A stretch of 64,000 nt of DNA from Phytophthora colocasiae (taxonomy: Eukaryota; Oomycota; Peronosporomycetes; Peronosporales; Peronosporaceae), in the NCBI GenBank assembly GCA_018806915.1, contig JAGKQI010000040.1:806001-870000 (forward strand), read 5' to 3'. The first letter of the stretch is position 1; each line of letters opens with the position of its first letter. Below are positions 10,387 to 20,717 of this stretch, one piece after another. The translations under genes were made by a program, and so were the position numbers. Below the pieces are notes generated by a model that was not told where the DNA came from, searched no databases, and saw only the letters and a program-made list of their open reading frames with translations.

Positions 10387-12996
10387 ATGGCTGTTCCAGA
10401 CGACGTGGTGGTGTACTGTATCGTCGTTGGCGTACGCGGACGGCCCTTTAGAATAAACACCAAGTTGAACGCAAGGGTGGAGACCTTGAGCGAGCCAATA
10501 ATGGCAAAGTACTCCAATCGACTGAAGGGCATCGATGAAGGCGAGCTGGTGCTCTTCGTAGCCAAGAAGGCGGATGGCTCGTGGCTGTCTGCTGCTCCTG
10601 CTTTTAAAAAAACCCTGCACGTTATGCGAACTGGCGCGGTTCCTGACGAAATCGTCGATATAGTTTGCGACAGCAGTAAGTCATTTACGGGACTGGAAAC
10701 AATCGCAGACGCTCTCGGTAAAGACCTTCCCTCAGGTGACTTGCACCTTCTAGTGAAGCCCCCATTGCAGGAATGGACCATAAAGGAGGGGCAAAGTCCT
10801 GTTGTGTCCAAGTATAGGCGCATTGCTGAAGATTTAAAGGAAACGAAAGAGGTGGAAGATGTGGTAAAGACTCTCGAAGATGTGAGAAATGGTGTGGAGA
10901 ACCCGATGCGGTTTGTCGTTCTGGAGAATTCTTCTGGCACGGGCAAGACGCAGATGGCGTTCAACTTGGAAGCCAATGGAGCTTTTGAAATGTTCTACCT
11001 GCCGTGTACCACATCAAATGACTCGAGAGAGCCCGTGCATGAGCCATTCAAGTCGCGACAGCTTGCTTTCATGAGTTGTATGAAGAACGACATTGACAGT
11101 CTTGATACTACAAAATATGGCCGATCTGAGTTTGAAGGTTCTGTTAGTGACTTCGACGGAACCGCCAAGAAACCATTGGGCGTGTACGCTTTCATCATCG
11201 CTGCGCTCAGTGGTGCAGGTAGGTGCATCGGAAACGCTGTGCGTGAAGACGTCGCTGCAGCACGTGATCAAAGAATACGTGATAAGAAGCAACCAATGCT
11301 CTTCTTTCTGGACGAATTTCCTCGCTTGCGGGATGATAATCGAAAACTAGCTCGGTCGATGCGGAATGTGTTCCGCTCTCTCCGTCTGCCGCTTATTCTA
11401 AGCGCTACGAATGGTACGGCACGGAACCTTTATACTGAAAGCGATTCTTCGCGAGTATCAAGAGTACCATGGTGTACGGTGATTCCATCGCTACCGACGT
11501 TTGCCACGAAGGAGGGGATCACTTCAGTGTTTGAGTGGATTCTTTCGAGTAGCCGACCTCTTTTTGGTGCATCAGCGCAGAAACACATGACCCAGTTCCC
11601 ATACGATGGCCAAGATCGACTGAAATACTTGACTAACATGGTCAAAGCACTGACGCCAGAATTTCGATCATTGAAACGTGCAGAGGAATTTGAAAGAGGT
11701 CAACTCTATCTTTTTCTTGGGACTAGCTATAACGCAGACGTCGGCGACCAGAGTAAGAAAAACAGAGCCAAGAAGGAGGTCAACTTGATCGATGGACATT
11801 ATGGCCGCATGGAGGAGCACAAGATTTTCGAGCTCCAATTGGGAACTCAAAAAGAGTTGCTGAAGAACAACAAGGTGTGGAAGTGTCGATGCGTATTCCC
11901 CCGAATGGAAGACGACATTCTCCTTTATCTAACGTTGATGGGGGATTATGAAGACTCCGACGCTTACAGTTCGGGACATCACCGCCAACAAGCACTTCCC
12001 AACAACAAGTGGAGCCCACTAGATCTTCCATTCTGGAAGAAATTGAGGACTGTATTGGGTCAAAACGGGACAAATACTAGTAATCCAGCTCAGGTTACAA
12101 ACGATGGAATGAATCTTGAAGCTCTTGCCGTGGGTGCTGTTATTCTGGCAAGCCACCAAGGCGGATTTTACGGAATCGACTTCGAGACTTTCTTTGGCAG
12201 GCTGCTGTATGAGTTGGGAGTGCGTGACGTCATTCGGCCGGTGACATTCCCACAAGGGCACACTGTGATCAAGAATTTCACGGTTCCGTTTCTCTCGCCT
12301 CCAAATGTTGCGTGGCCCGGCGAGTTTTTAGAGAAGATACCTGAAGCTGCGTTCGCCAATATGGAGCGTACTCGTAACAGCAAGATGATTGATTTCACGG
12401 CCCATGGTGGTACTCTCACAGGCGAGTGCAAAGACCGGCAGCAGTTCCCTTTAGAAGTGCTAAAGAGCGTTCTCAAAGCAACTCCGTCGACGACGAAGGT
12501 TCACTTCGTGGTGGCGAATAATCTTCAGGGAAGATACTTCACTATGGCGTCGAAGTGTGAGTCGGCAAGTTCTTGTTTTAATTCAGCCGCTGAACCGAAG
12601 GATGCAGCTTCTGCCGCAGCAAGCAAGTCCAAGGAAAGTAAAGAAGGCCAAAAGAAAACAGTGCGAAAGAAAAAAACTGAAGAAGAGCAAGAGAAAAATA
12701 TTCAAGCTGGACGAGAGAAGAAGAAAACAGAAGCTGTAGCAGGGCAGAAGAAAAAACCTGAAGTCGGGCAGGAGAGAAAAGCAAACCGTGAGACTGCATC
12801 CGAGTTCTTGAAAAGAATCAACCTGCAACATGCTAAGTTTTACCGCATTGCGGGTGGAAAGGATGGAAGTTTGAAGGCATTTTCAGAGCTCATGGAAGCG
12901 CGACAAGATCTGCCGGGTGATGAAACGAGTTCTTCAGCTGGTGGTGCTGGCAAGACGATTATCTTCATTGAAGTTGGAGACTGGAAGACAAAGTAG
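10387..12996 (+). CDS. Crinkler (CRN) family protein with P-loop NTPase and PD-(D/E)xK nuclease domains
   Basis: 869 codons, uninterrupted. Residues 1-125 form a ubiquitin-like Crinkler header: LVLFVAK (55-60) is a variant of the LFLAK motif and LHLLVKPP (119-126) stands at the HVLVxxP position. No signal peptide is evident, as in many CRNs. Residues 175-350 form a P-loop NTPase: Walker A SSGTGKT (182-188), Walker B LFFLDE (305-310), sensor-like LILSATNGT (337-344). Residues 660-730 look like a PD-(D/E)xK nuclease: IDF (Asp669), then GECKD (Glu680, Lys682). Residues 735-800 are a Lys/Glu-rich repeat. The header-NTPase-nuclease order is a known CRN architecture. Members delivered by Phytophthora act inside host cells, often in the nucleus, but the role of this copy is inferred. 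A C-terminal fragment lies just upstream and a header-only copy downstream. Confidence 0.85.
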   Translation: MAVPDDVVVYCIVVGVRGRPFRINTKLNARVETLSEPIMAKYSNRLKGIDEGELVLFVAKKADGSWLSAAPAFKKTLHVMRTGAVPDEIVDIVCDSSKSFTGLETIADALGKDLPSGDLHLLVKPPLQEWTIKEGQSPVVSKYRRIAEDLKETKEVEDVVKTLEDVRNGVENPMRFVVLENSSGTGKTQMAFNLEANGAFEMFYLPCTTSNDSREPVHEPFKSRQLAFMSCMKNDIDSLDTTKYGRSEFEGSVSDFDGTAKKPLGVYAFIIAALSGAGRCIGNAVREDVAAARDQRIRDKKQPMLFFLDEFPRLRDDNRKLARSMRNVFRSLRLPLILSATNGTARNLYTESDSSRVSRVPWCTVIPSLPTFATKEGITSVFEWILSSSRPLFGASAQKHMTQFPYDGQDRLKYLTNMVKALTPEFRSLKRAEEFERGQLYLFLGTSYNADVGDQSKKNRAKKEVNLIDGHYGRMEEHKIFELQLGTQKELLKNNKVWKCRCVFPRMEDDILLYLTLMGDYEDSDAYSSGHHRQQALPNNKWSPLDLPFWKKLRTVLGQNGTNTSNPAQVTNDGMNLEALAVGAVILASHQGGFYGIDFETFFGRLLYELGVRDVIRPVTFPQGHTVIKNFTVPFLSPPNVAWPGEFLEKIPEAAFANMERTRNSKMIDFTAHGGTLTGECKDRQQFPLEVLKSVLKATPSTTKVHFVVANNLQGRYFTMASKCESASSCFNSAAEPKDAASAAASKSKESKEGQKKTVRKKKTEEEQEKNIQAGREKKKTEAVAGQKKKPEVGQERKANRETASEFLKRINLQHAKFYRIAGGKDGSLKAFSELMEARQDLPGDETSSSAGGAGKTIIFIEVGDWKTK

Positions 12997-13068
12997 GCCG
13001 CAAAAATGACTCGGTTTAAGTGATTTGAAAGAAAATTCATTTTTTGTTTTGGGTAAAATCTTCAACTC
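12997..13068. other. CRN 3' flank
   Basis: AT-rich, with TTTTTTGTTTTGGG; no distinct signal seen. Confidence 0.3.
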
Positions 13069-13479
13069 ATGGTAGCCATTGTCACAGCAATTCAAGCTCT
13101 ACCTGGAGCTTTTAAGCACCATCCCACCAGGATCAAAGATCGACGTGCTTTACTACTTGACTTTTCGCGTCGTTCCCAACTGTTTTTGCTTGGAACTTCG
13201 CAGATCATTGGAACGAACGATGTGCCGTATCCTGACCGTGCGTTAGCAGCACCTGGTTCTATTGCTCTTCTCAAGGATTCTGCCGGAGTATGGCGGGTTC
13301 CGACCTGTTGCTATTGTTTATGGCTGCAACGGAAGCTTAGAACACGAAACTACTGGAGTGTTATCGCTCTCGGGAAATTGACACCAATAACCGCGGGGAA
13401 TTGTGTGTGGACGAGTTCATCGACGTTTTGGGACGTTAAACAGTGGAGAGTTGTGGCTGCAAAGGTTTTCTCGAGATGA
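13069..13479 (+). CDS. Uncharacterised ORF, duplicated upstream
   Basis: 136 codons from an ATG. I do not recognise the product. Parts of it are repeated in scrambled order and orientation at 8813-9541, so the stretch is a duplicated segment bordering the CRN cluster. The last third (after LTPIT) may be out of frame. The run of basic and aromatic residues does not point to a known domain. It may be a gene remnant or one exon of a gene continuing into 13573-13976. Confidence 0.35.
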   Translation: MVAIVTAIQALPGAFKHHPTRIKDRRALLLDFSRRSQLFLLGTSQIIGTNDVPYPDRALAAPGSIALLKDSAGVWRVPTCCYCLWLQRKLRTRNYWSVIALGKLTPITAGNCVWTSSSTFWDVKQWRVVAAKVFSR

Positions 13480-13572
13480 ATGTGCTGGTTGAGTTGGAGA
13501 AAAAAAGGTTTTGAACAGTTGGAGAGCAAGAGCTAACTCATACGTTGCTGGTTATTTGTTCAGAGTCCAGCG

Positions 13573-13976
13573 TTGCTGCAGAAGGTTTTGGTACAGGAAT
13601 GGCATGCAGAGCAGGAGTGGTTGGATGAAGCGTTGGCTACGAAAAGGACCAAGACATTTTTGCAATGGAAGGAGGCGGCCAAAGCTGCCAGGAAGGAGAG
13701 ACGGAAGAAGGAAGGACAGGAAAGAGAGCAGGAGAAAGTGGCAAGGAAAGTGAAACGAGAACAGAAAGCAGCACAGAAGATAAAGGAGAAAAAGAGGATG
13801 CTATTGAGGAGGAAGAACGTGTCGTGAAGGATAACGTAAAGGAAGAGGACTGTAAATCGTCAAGTGTGGCTCAGGTGCCATCACAGCAAGACCAGAAGCG
13901 GAAAATAGAGCAACAACCATCACAGAAGAAGAAGAAGAATAAAAGCAAAAACAAGAAGCGGCGCAACAATATGTAG
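13573..13976 (+). CDS. Lys/Glu-rich ORF, possibly the end of a split gene
   Basis: Two overlapping frames (13573-13827 and 13665-13976) encode charged, helix-forming sequence, for example LQWKEAAKAARKERRKK and AQKIKEKKRM. Upstream there is a plausible acceptor (GAGCTAAC then TTATTTGTTCAG at about 13530-13562), which would make this a downstream exon. The composition resembles the Lys/Glu-rich tail of the CRN at 10387. No function can be assigned. Confidence 0.35.
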
Positions 13977-14130
13977 TGCCTAATACAACGTTCCATTTGC
14001 ATTTGTAGAAGCTTAATAAGCTCTCAACTTGAGAAACCAAGTTGGGTTGTGTTCATAAAGTCAGGCAACTATCAATTGCACCTCTAACTCGTGATTATCA
14101 GTAGCAGGTAAATTTGCTCTTGATTTTAGT

Positions 14131-14790
14131 ATGTCATTCTGCAAGTTTCGAGAAAGCGCGATGGAAGACTCGAAGATGGAAGAAGACGCGATGGCAGCTC
14201 AAGAGAACCGCGTTGTGGTGATAAACTGTATCGTCGTTGGCGTACCCGGACAGTCGATCAGCATAAGCACCAAGTTGAATGCATTGGTAAATACCTTGAA
14301 CAAGCCAATAATGGCAAAGTACTCCAATCGACTGAAGGGCATCGATGAAGACGAGCTGCTACTCTTCGTAGCCAAGAAGGCGGATGGCACATGGCTGTCT
14401 GCTGCTCCTGCTTTTAAAGATACCCTTCAGGCAATGCTAAGTGGCGATGCTCCTGCCGAAATCAAGGACATCATTAGAAACAACAGGACGCCATTTACGG
14501 GACTGGAAACAATCGCAGACGCTCTCGGTAAAGAACTGCCATCAGGTTACTTGCACCTTCTAGTGAAGCCCCATCGGCTGGTAACGAAAACGATCACTGC
14601 GACCGCAAGGGGGTCCATTGACAGTCTGCAAGTTTCGAGAAAGCGCGGTGCAGATGCGATGGCAGAGGACGTCGTTACGATGGAAGACGTCGCGATGGCT
14701 GTTCCAGACGACGTGGTGGTAAACTGTTTTGTCGTTGGCTATGGAGACGTTGCTGGCATACACATCGCTTCGAACGCCGAATCACATTAG
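14131..14790 (+). pseudogene. CRN header without a C-terminal domain, with a second header start
   Basis: 219 codons. Residues about 29-150 match the header of the intact CRN closely (CIVVGVPGQSISISTKLNA, LLLFVAKKADGTWLSAAP, LHLLVKP). They are preceded by a short Met/Glu-rich leader missing from the other ORF. After a 40-residue linker the ORF restarts with AMAVPDDVVVNCFVVG, the first residues of the other CRN header, and then diverges. So two header units sit in tandem and the effector domain is missing, cut off at about 14745, before the Copia fragment. It may be a recombination remnant. Confidence 0.75.
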
Positions 14791-14799
14791 ACAGTGATC

Positions 14800-15780
14800 C
14801 GCTGGGTTCGGCTTTTGTCCAATCTTCTTCCAACGTTTTTCGCTGCTCAACCACAGTGTCAACTTCCTGGCTCTTGGCCACGCACTGCTTAACCATAGTG
14901 TCAATATCCTGGCTCCCGCAGCTTTATTCCCCTGCCTCTTGGCCAGACGCACGCTTCAACGCTTTACCACGCCTTGACCATCGTGCTGACGCTCAACCAC
15001 GCGTTCCTCTGTGTTCTGACACTCCTTGGCGTCCTCAACATCCTTCACCCCGAGTCCAGCTCGTAACTTTTCGAATCGTGCGGGCCCAGTGCCTCGGTGA
15101 ACATGTCAGCGACGTTATCCTCCGTCGCGACGAATTCGATGTCCACCTTGTTCTTCATCACCAGCTCCGCAATCTTCCGACTCTTCTTAGCGTAGCACTT
15201 CACGCCGTCGAAATTGCCGGCGTCGGAGCAAACTTTAATAGCCGCTTGATTGTCCATCCAACCTCTGGTTTAAACTTCAGCTCCTTTAACATTGCTTCCT
15301 TGCCCAAAGTAAGTCTTCCACGCACGAACTTGCGGCCACCAGCTCTGACTTGCAAGTGTCATAAGTCACGGACGCCTGCATATTGCTTTTAAACCCAAAG
15401 CTCTAGCCGTTTAGCTGAAGCACGTAGCTAGTAACGGACTGTGACGTATCCGGGCAGTTCGCATGGTCCGCATCGCAATATGCGCTCACTTGTAAACCCT
15501 CGTTCAAGTCCGAGTCATTCACCACGTAAACCAGCCCATACGTCCGTGTACCCTTTAGGTATCTCAGCACCCTCTTGGCAGCCGCAAAGTTCTCCTTCGT
15601 GTAGCTTCATGTATGTAGACTCAGGTTCCGCACCGCATTTGAAATATCCGGGCGGGTACACGTCACGAGGTACTGCAGCGCACCAACCAACTCCTGGTAT
15701 TCCAAGTTCTTGTCATGGATCTTATGCTCATCTCGCTCTATCGGCAGGACTTTCTCGTTGTGCTGCTGTGGCGACCTCAC
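14800..15780 (-). mobile_element. Ty1/Copia fragment, end of RT and RNase H
   Basis: On the minus strand, YQELVGALQYLVTCTRPDI (about 15700-15645) is the end of a Copia RT/RNase H region. DNQAAIK (about 15255) and VATEDNVADMFTEALG (about 15125-15080) are the classic Copia RNase H motifs. The frames are broken between these blocks. The upstream part of the element is missing: at 15781 it meets the Gypsy-3 LTR, which may have inserted here or replaced it. No Copia LTR is seen. Confidence 0.75.
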
Positions 15781-17451
15781 TGTCGCGAAGTCGGTGAAAC
15801 TTTAGTCGCAGAGCAGGGGCGTATAGTGAACCCTAGTTGTACGGCTACTGAAAAGTGGTTTTCAAAGCCGTATAACGACAGGTTGGCGTGTGGTACCTTG
15901 CGGTATCCTCGTGGGTTCGTTGTCTTCGGAAATATGACCCTCGCCGGAGTCTGAGAATGTGTTGTGAAGAGAAGTTGGGGTTCCCTTGGAGTCTGGTGTC
16001 GGTGTTCAGGAAATCCTTCCAGGAGCGTTCGGGAGTCGGAATCTCTGGGAACCAAGATGGTTTCCAGGAAGTCGGCGGTCGAAAAGAGGTTAATAAACCA
16101 GAGAAAGTCTGAAATCGGTGTCTGAATATCACAAATCCAGAACCGAGATACCTGAGATAAACAACCAATATACAGAGTTCGAATATATATATATATATAT
16201 ATACAGCCGTTCTTATTCTTTCTAAGCCCTTGAACGGTGGGCTAACACTCCGGGTCAACTAGGGACTTGCTGCCTGACCCCTGGTCTGTCTGGTATCCGC
16301 GCACCACCCTCTAATATAGAGGGAAAATATAAGCCAATACAATCGGCTATATATAACAGTCTACCGTGCACTCTGAAAACGACTGTCTAGTTTCCAGAGC
16401 CTGTCCAAACGAGCAATTTGAAATGGGCTACCGCTAGAGACAAAACAAACGACCCAACTAGGATATGGAATAGGCGGGTCCTTTCAGGTCTCTGCGTTAC
16501 CTGATCTCCACCTAAGGGGATTGAATTTGGTGGAGATCACACGACGTACGTAATGACGTAGTGGCTTGAATACCTCTCAAGCGGACTTGTGTAGTAGCAA
16601 GCGAATTGAACTCTGTTTATCGTTTATCTTTCTCATAACTATCAAATATCTCTGGTAACTCTCCTCTTCTTGTCGTCCTTAGCTTCCTTTATGCAGTCAG
16701 TCTTCATATCTCAGGTACTCTTGGACTTTGTATGTATCAGGTATCTTGACTTGGCCTCAGTATGCAGTCTGTGCAGCCGATCTCGATGGGTTAACAGGTA
16801 GAGACGTCATTACGGGGGATGTGCAGGTCAGTAATCACTTGAATGCGTGACTTGAACTTGGGTCCACTTGGTTTTCGTATGGTCTTGGATCTTCGTTGGT
16901 TTCAGCGTCTGGTATCCTGGTTTTCAGAGTCTGATATCGCTTGGTTTTCAGAGTCTTGGTCACTCAGAGTTAGAGATACCAGAGTTTTGAGTAAGAAACC
17001 AGAGTACGGAGCACTAATGCTTCAACGTACACGAAGATCTTGAGGGTTGCGCGGGTGCGCGGCGTCCGGTGCGCGATACTTGGTCTCTGTGGGTATATAT
17101 TGTGGATCCTTGAACCACCAATCGTCGCGCTGGACGGTAACGGGATGAGGTCTCTCAGAGATACGTTCTTCTGAGAGACTTTCCGCCAGAACTTAGGCAC
17201 TCATCGTCGGGGAAAGTCCGGTGACCAGACAGAGTGTAGTTGACCTTCAGAGTTGTGCACACTCTGAAGTACACTTCTGGTCCTTTGGGCCCCTTTACAG
17301 TCAGGCGAAGGTTTATCCACACTCTTCCACAGATGTCGCACGGGTGCGGCCGCGTCCCAAAGTCTCTTTCGCTTATAACCCATAGTATAACCAATCACAT
17401 CGTAACGTAATATCCACCTGTCGCTCGAAAATCGGAAATAACATCATGTCA
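15781..17451 (-). repeat. Gypsy-3 LTR (3' LTR in the element's sense)
   Basis: 1671 bp, TGTCGCG...ATGTCA on the plus strand, so TGACAT...CGCGACA in the sense of the element. It is related along its length to the 1.87-kb LTR of Gypsy-2 (same ends, same order of blocks) but well diverged. It is followed by a polypurine tract. It has an (AT)n run at 16184-16201 and several TTTTCAGAGTCTG motifs at about 16918-16960, where the Gypsy-2 LTR has its own motif cluster. Confidence 0.85.
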
Positions 17452-17466
17452 ACCGCCCCTCCTGGT
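17452..17466 (-). other. Polypurine tract of Gypsy-3
   Basis: On the minus strand ACCAGGAGGGGCGGT directly precedes the LTR start TGACA. The same tract sits at the same place in Gypsy-2 (38776-38790) and Gypsy-4 (29166-29180). It primes plus-strand DNA synthesis in LTR elements. Confidence 0.8.
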
Positions 17467-17506
17467 CACGATCCATCAGTGCGGAACTTTCTCCAAGCTG
17501 TGTATC

Positions 17507-20335
17507 ATGGCCAGGCCTATCAAACATTCTGATAGACGGTTTTCAGAGCGTAGTGTAGCTGCAACTCTTTGCCAGTTGCCTGGTTTTCAGAGTCTCTGGT
17601 GTCCCGTCGCACAGTCTGATTCTCTCAGACTCAGAAACTTGAACTTGACTCGCCCAACGGGTGATCATTTTCCAATCTCCGTCCTTTCACTCATGACTGA
17701 GGAAACAAGCACTTCCCTGGGCTCAAACGCCCCAGCGAGTGGTGTGGCAGGCGACGCCACAGGCACCTGTCCTGCTACGGCAACTGCCAGTGTAGTGCAG
17801 GGTGGAGATGTTGGATCAGCCACATCGCCAGGTGGCAGCTCGAGCGCCCCAGCCCACACATCCAAGCCTAAAAGTTCACGGGTCGATGGTCTGATTGAGG
17901 ATCTCCCTGGTGATGGCAAGGACTCGGTCGGTTCAGCTGATCTCTCGCCACTGGCCGCTTCACGTGGGGGTTCCAGCTCTGAATTATCTGAGGGAACTCT
18001 TGGTGTCTTCAGTTCGCGAGCTTTCAGTGCCCCACGGCTTCTGTCCACGGAGGAGGTCGATCGGATATTCCATCAGGGCCTGGTGACGGCTGCAGGAGAC
18101 CCAGTGGACTCTGATGTTCCCCAGAATTATATCGCTCCCAGCGTGAAGCCATAGGAACGTGCCTTTCTGGTGAGCACCCCTGCGCGAGCCGAAGACTTTA
18201 GAAGAGGGCGCCACATAGCGAACGCGTACGGTGGCCCCTGTGTACTCGTGGGTTACGAGACACTGACTGATGAAGATCTCCGGGAACTTATAGATGCTGC
18301 AGCAGCCCGTTCTGAGTGTGAAGAAATCAAGCGCGAGTGGGTACTGCACTGCCAATACTGGAAGCACGAGCTTAAGTGTGCCCAGCAGGACGCCGGTGAG
18401 ATAGAAGAACGCATGGCCTCGGAGATTTAGGATCTCAAGGCTCACTACCAGGACCAAGTGGAAGCTCTGAAGTCGGACAAGGCAGCTCTGAAGTCCCAAG
18501 TCGCTGATCTTCAAGCGCAAGTCTCGATCCTGAAGTCGCGTCCTGAAGTCAAGCCTACAGATCCATGTGGATTCTCAGAGTTCTTACAAGAGAACTCTGA
18601 AATCTCTGGTAATTCATGATCTTCTGGTGTAGTATCAAGAGGACACTATCGTCCCTGATAACTGGACGACCGTCATCAGTGTGACAGCCTTTGACGCGCG
18701 GAAGAAGCCCGTCCCTGATTTCAAGAAGCGGCTTTCTGATGAACGAGCTCGTCAGGCTACCAGAGTTCTAGATCTCACCCGTCCAAGTACTCAGGCTTCG
18801 GAGTCCAAGAGCGAGAGTCCACGTTATCTCTCGTACCCTCCGAAATCCCAGACTCTGAAGTTATCCCCGAAGCGGCCGTTCAAGTGGGACCTCAAGAACT
18901 TGCAGCGTCGCCCTTCCGGACATAAGCCCGTTGGAGACTCGGTGCTTTTGGCGAACGCAGGTTCCAAGGTGGCTAAGTCTGAAGTATACAAGATGCTCCC
19001 TGGTGATGTGGTCTGGAAAGAAGTTCGTCCTGACTTCCGCCAAGGTCTGCTGTCTGGGATCAAGTATGACAAAGCCATGGAGTGGTTGGCGTCAGACAGG
19101 GAGCTCACAGTCTCTTCAGCAGTCCGGTTCTCGTCCAGATGCTGGTGAGTCTGGTGTTTTCGCGTCGTCTGGATTCCACTCCTTGGGCCAAGTACATCCC
19201 CGAAGTGTATTACAAGATGGCTGACGAGGTGGTGGATCGTCACATCTCGGCTGGTACCGAACCCGCGTCTTGGGGTGATCTGGATGGTCACGTCAATTAC
19301 CCAGAAAGTGATGTCGAGTCCACCGCCGACAACCCCAAGGACGACCCTGATTACAAGGACTCTGGTGCCGTCGATAATGAAGACGAAGATGACGACGAAG
19401 GCTCCGGTGACGGTGCTTCTGACGACAGCAATCGTGAGAGCGACAAGTCTGAAGGCAAGAAGTCCAGGAACAAGAAGTCTGGGAACAAGAAGTCCGATGA
19501 CCACCCGCGTCCGTCCAAGGGTTCTTCAGGGAAGGCACGGAGTCTGGTGTCCAAGCCCTACAGTTCTCTGACACTCAAGGAGCTCCAGGTGGTGGAAACA
19601 CCAGACTGTGAGGCGTCTTCCTGGTTGTACTATGGCATCAGAGTACAGCGAGTGAGCTCCACCAGGACCACCACTGGCCAGACACTGGGTTTACCAGACT
19701 ACGAGGTGCACAAACACTCATGTGCCACCCTCAAGAAGCGCTGGGATTCGGAGCGGTACTGTGCGGTCATTCGCAAGAAGCGCGTCCCTTGGGAGGTCAT
19801 GTTCGACAACCGATTTTCTGGGTTTTATTTCCACAAGCGGGACGAACGGGGACCCATGGTGTTGGCTGACGTGGAAGATATCGTGTGCAGCATGAAGAAG
19901 CACGTTCAAGCCTTCTGGGAGCGAACGCATTGGGTGACCATGGACGTTGAAGCCGACGACAAGTCTGCGGAGCTTCACAAGTACCGGGCCATGCGTCGAG
20001 GGGCTATGATTCGTCAGCACAATGCTCTCATCCGAAAGGTCTTGAAGCACAAGGATTTCCCAGAGTCGATACTCTCAGAGCCCGGCATCTGGGTTGTCCC
20101 TGACAAGTCCTGTCCCTGGATCTGGCAAGATCCCAGAGTTGCAGAGCTCGGGGGTCCCAAGTGTCTGAGTCTGGAGACACAACTGGGTGACTTGGATGCG
20201 GTTGAGCCTGCTCGGATGCAATGGGCCACGGTGAACGTGGACGAAGAGTGGCTCCAGTACGTTCCTGCCGACGTCAAGAAGGATCATCTGACACCTACGG
20301 AGCGTTCCGAGAACCCGATCTCCCTCCGCTACTGA
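17507..20335 (+). pseudogene. Antisense accessory ORF of Gypsy-3 (broken homologue of 38831-42118)
   Basis: It starts with ATGGCCAGG about 55 nt inside the polypurine tract and runs against the direction of gag-pol. It has an in-frame TAG at about 18152, another at 18428, and frameshifts near 18600 and 19100. The pieces (17507-18154, 18170-18430, 18681-19148, 19082-20335) are collinear with the intact Gypsy-2 protein. Shared blocks are LPGFQSLWCPVAQSDS near the start, a Glu/Lys coiled-coil part, a Ser/Asp/Lys-rich middle, and a Trp-rich C-terminal part: SSWLYYGI, WERTHWV, CPWIWQDPR. By eye roughly half or more of the C-terminal residues are identical, with many silent differences. That points to past selection on the protein. 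I know no family for it. Confidence 0.75.
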
Positions 20336-20717
20336 GGCTCCGGTATCTACCACGGCACCTATAGAAGACTACATCCCAAGAAGCCAAATTGTTGTCTGCA
20401 TTTGTGGCGTAAACCCCGGCCTCAGTATAGTCTTCTAGTCCCTTGGCTTTCAAAATTACTCCACTTAATCACGTTTCCTCTCATCATCTCATTGTTCGTA
20501 ATCTCGTATCCTTCAGCACTTGATTCTCCACAAATTCACTTCCACATTCACATTCACACAGTCGTTTTATATAAGTAATAACATGGTCGATCACATATCC
20601 AAACACAAGAATTTCAGGAACAAGCCTCTGAAAAACACGCACTCAGACTACCATTCTCTGAAAGTCACTGTCTCAAATCCTTCAGATATCAGACTTCCAG
20701 ATGTGTTTTCAGAGTTA
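20336..20717. other. Tail-to-tail spacer between the antisense ORF and pol in Gypsy-3
   Basis: 382 bp between the stops of two converging genes. It has low similarity to the 385-bp spacer of Gypsy-2 (42119-42503). It contains TTTTCAGAGTTATTAGACTC and other TCTGAAA-type motifs. No ORF or RNA gene was seen. Convergent 3' ends and polyadenylation signals are expected here but cannot be read with certainty. Confidence 0.5.

Noticed and set aside
16184..16201. (AT)n run in the Gypsy-3 LTR as a promoter TATA box
   Set aside because: A simple repeat, also at 28078-28092 with changed length; position alone does not support a TATA box.
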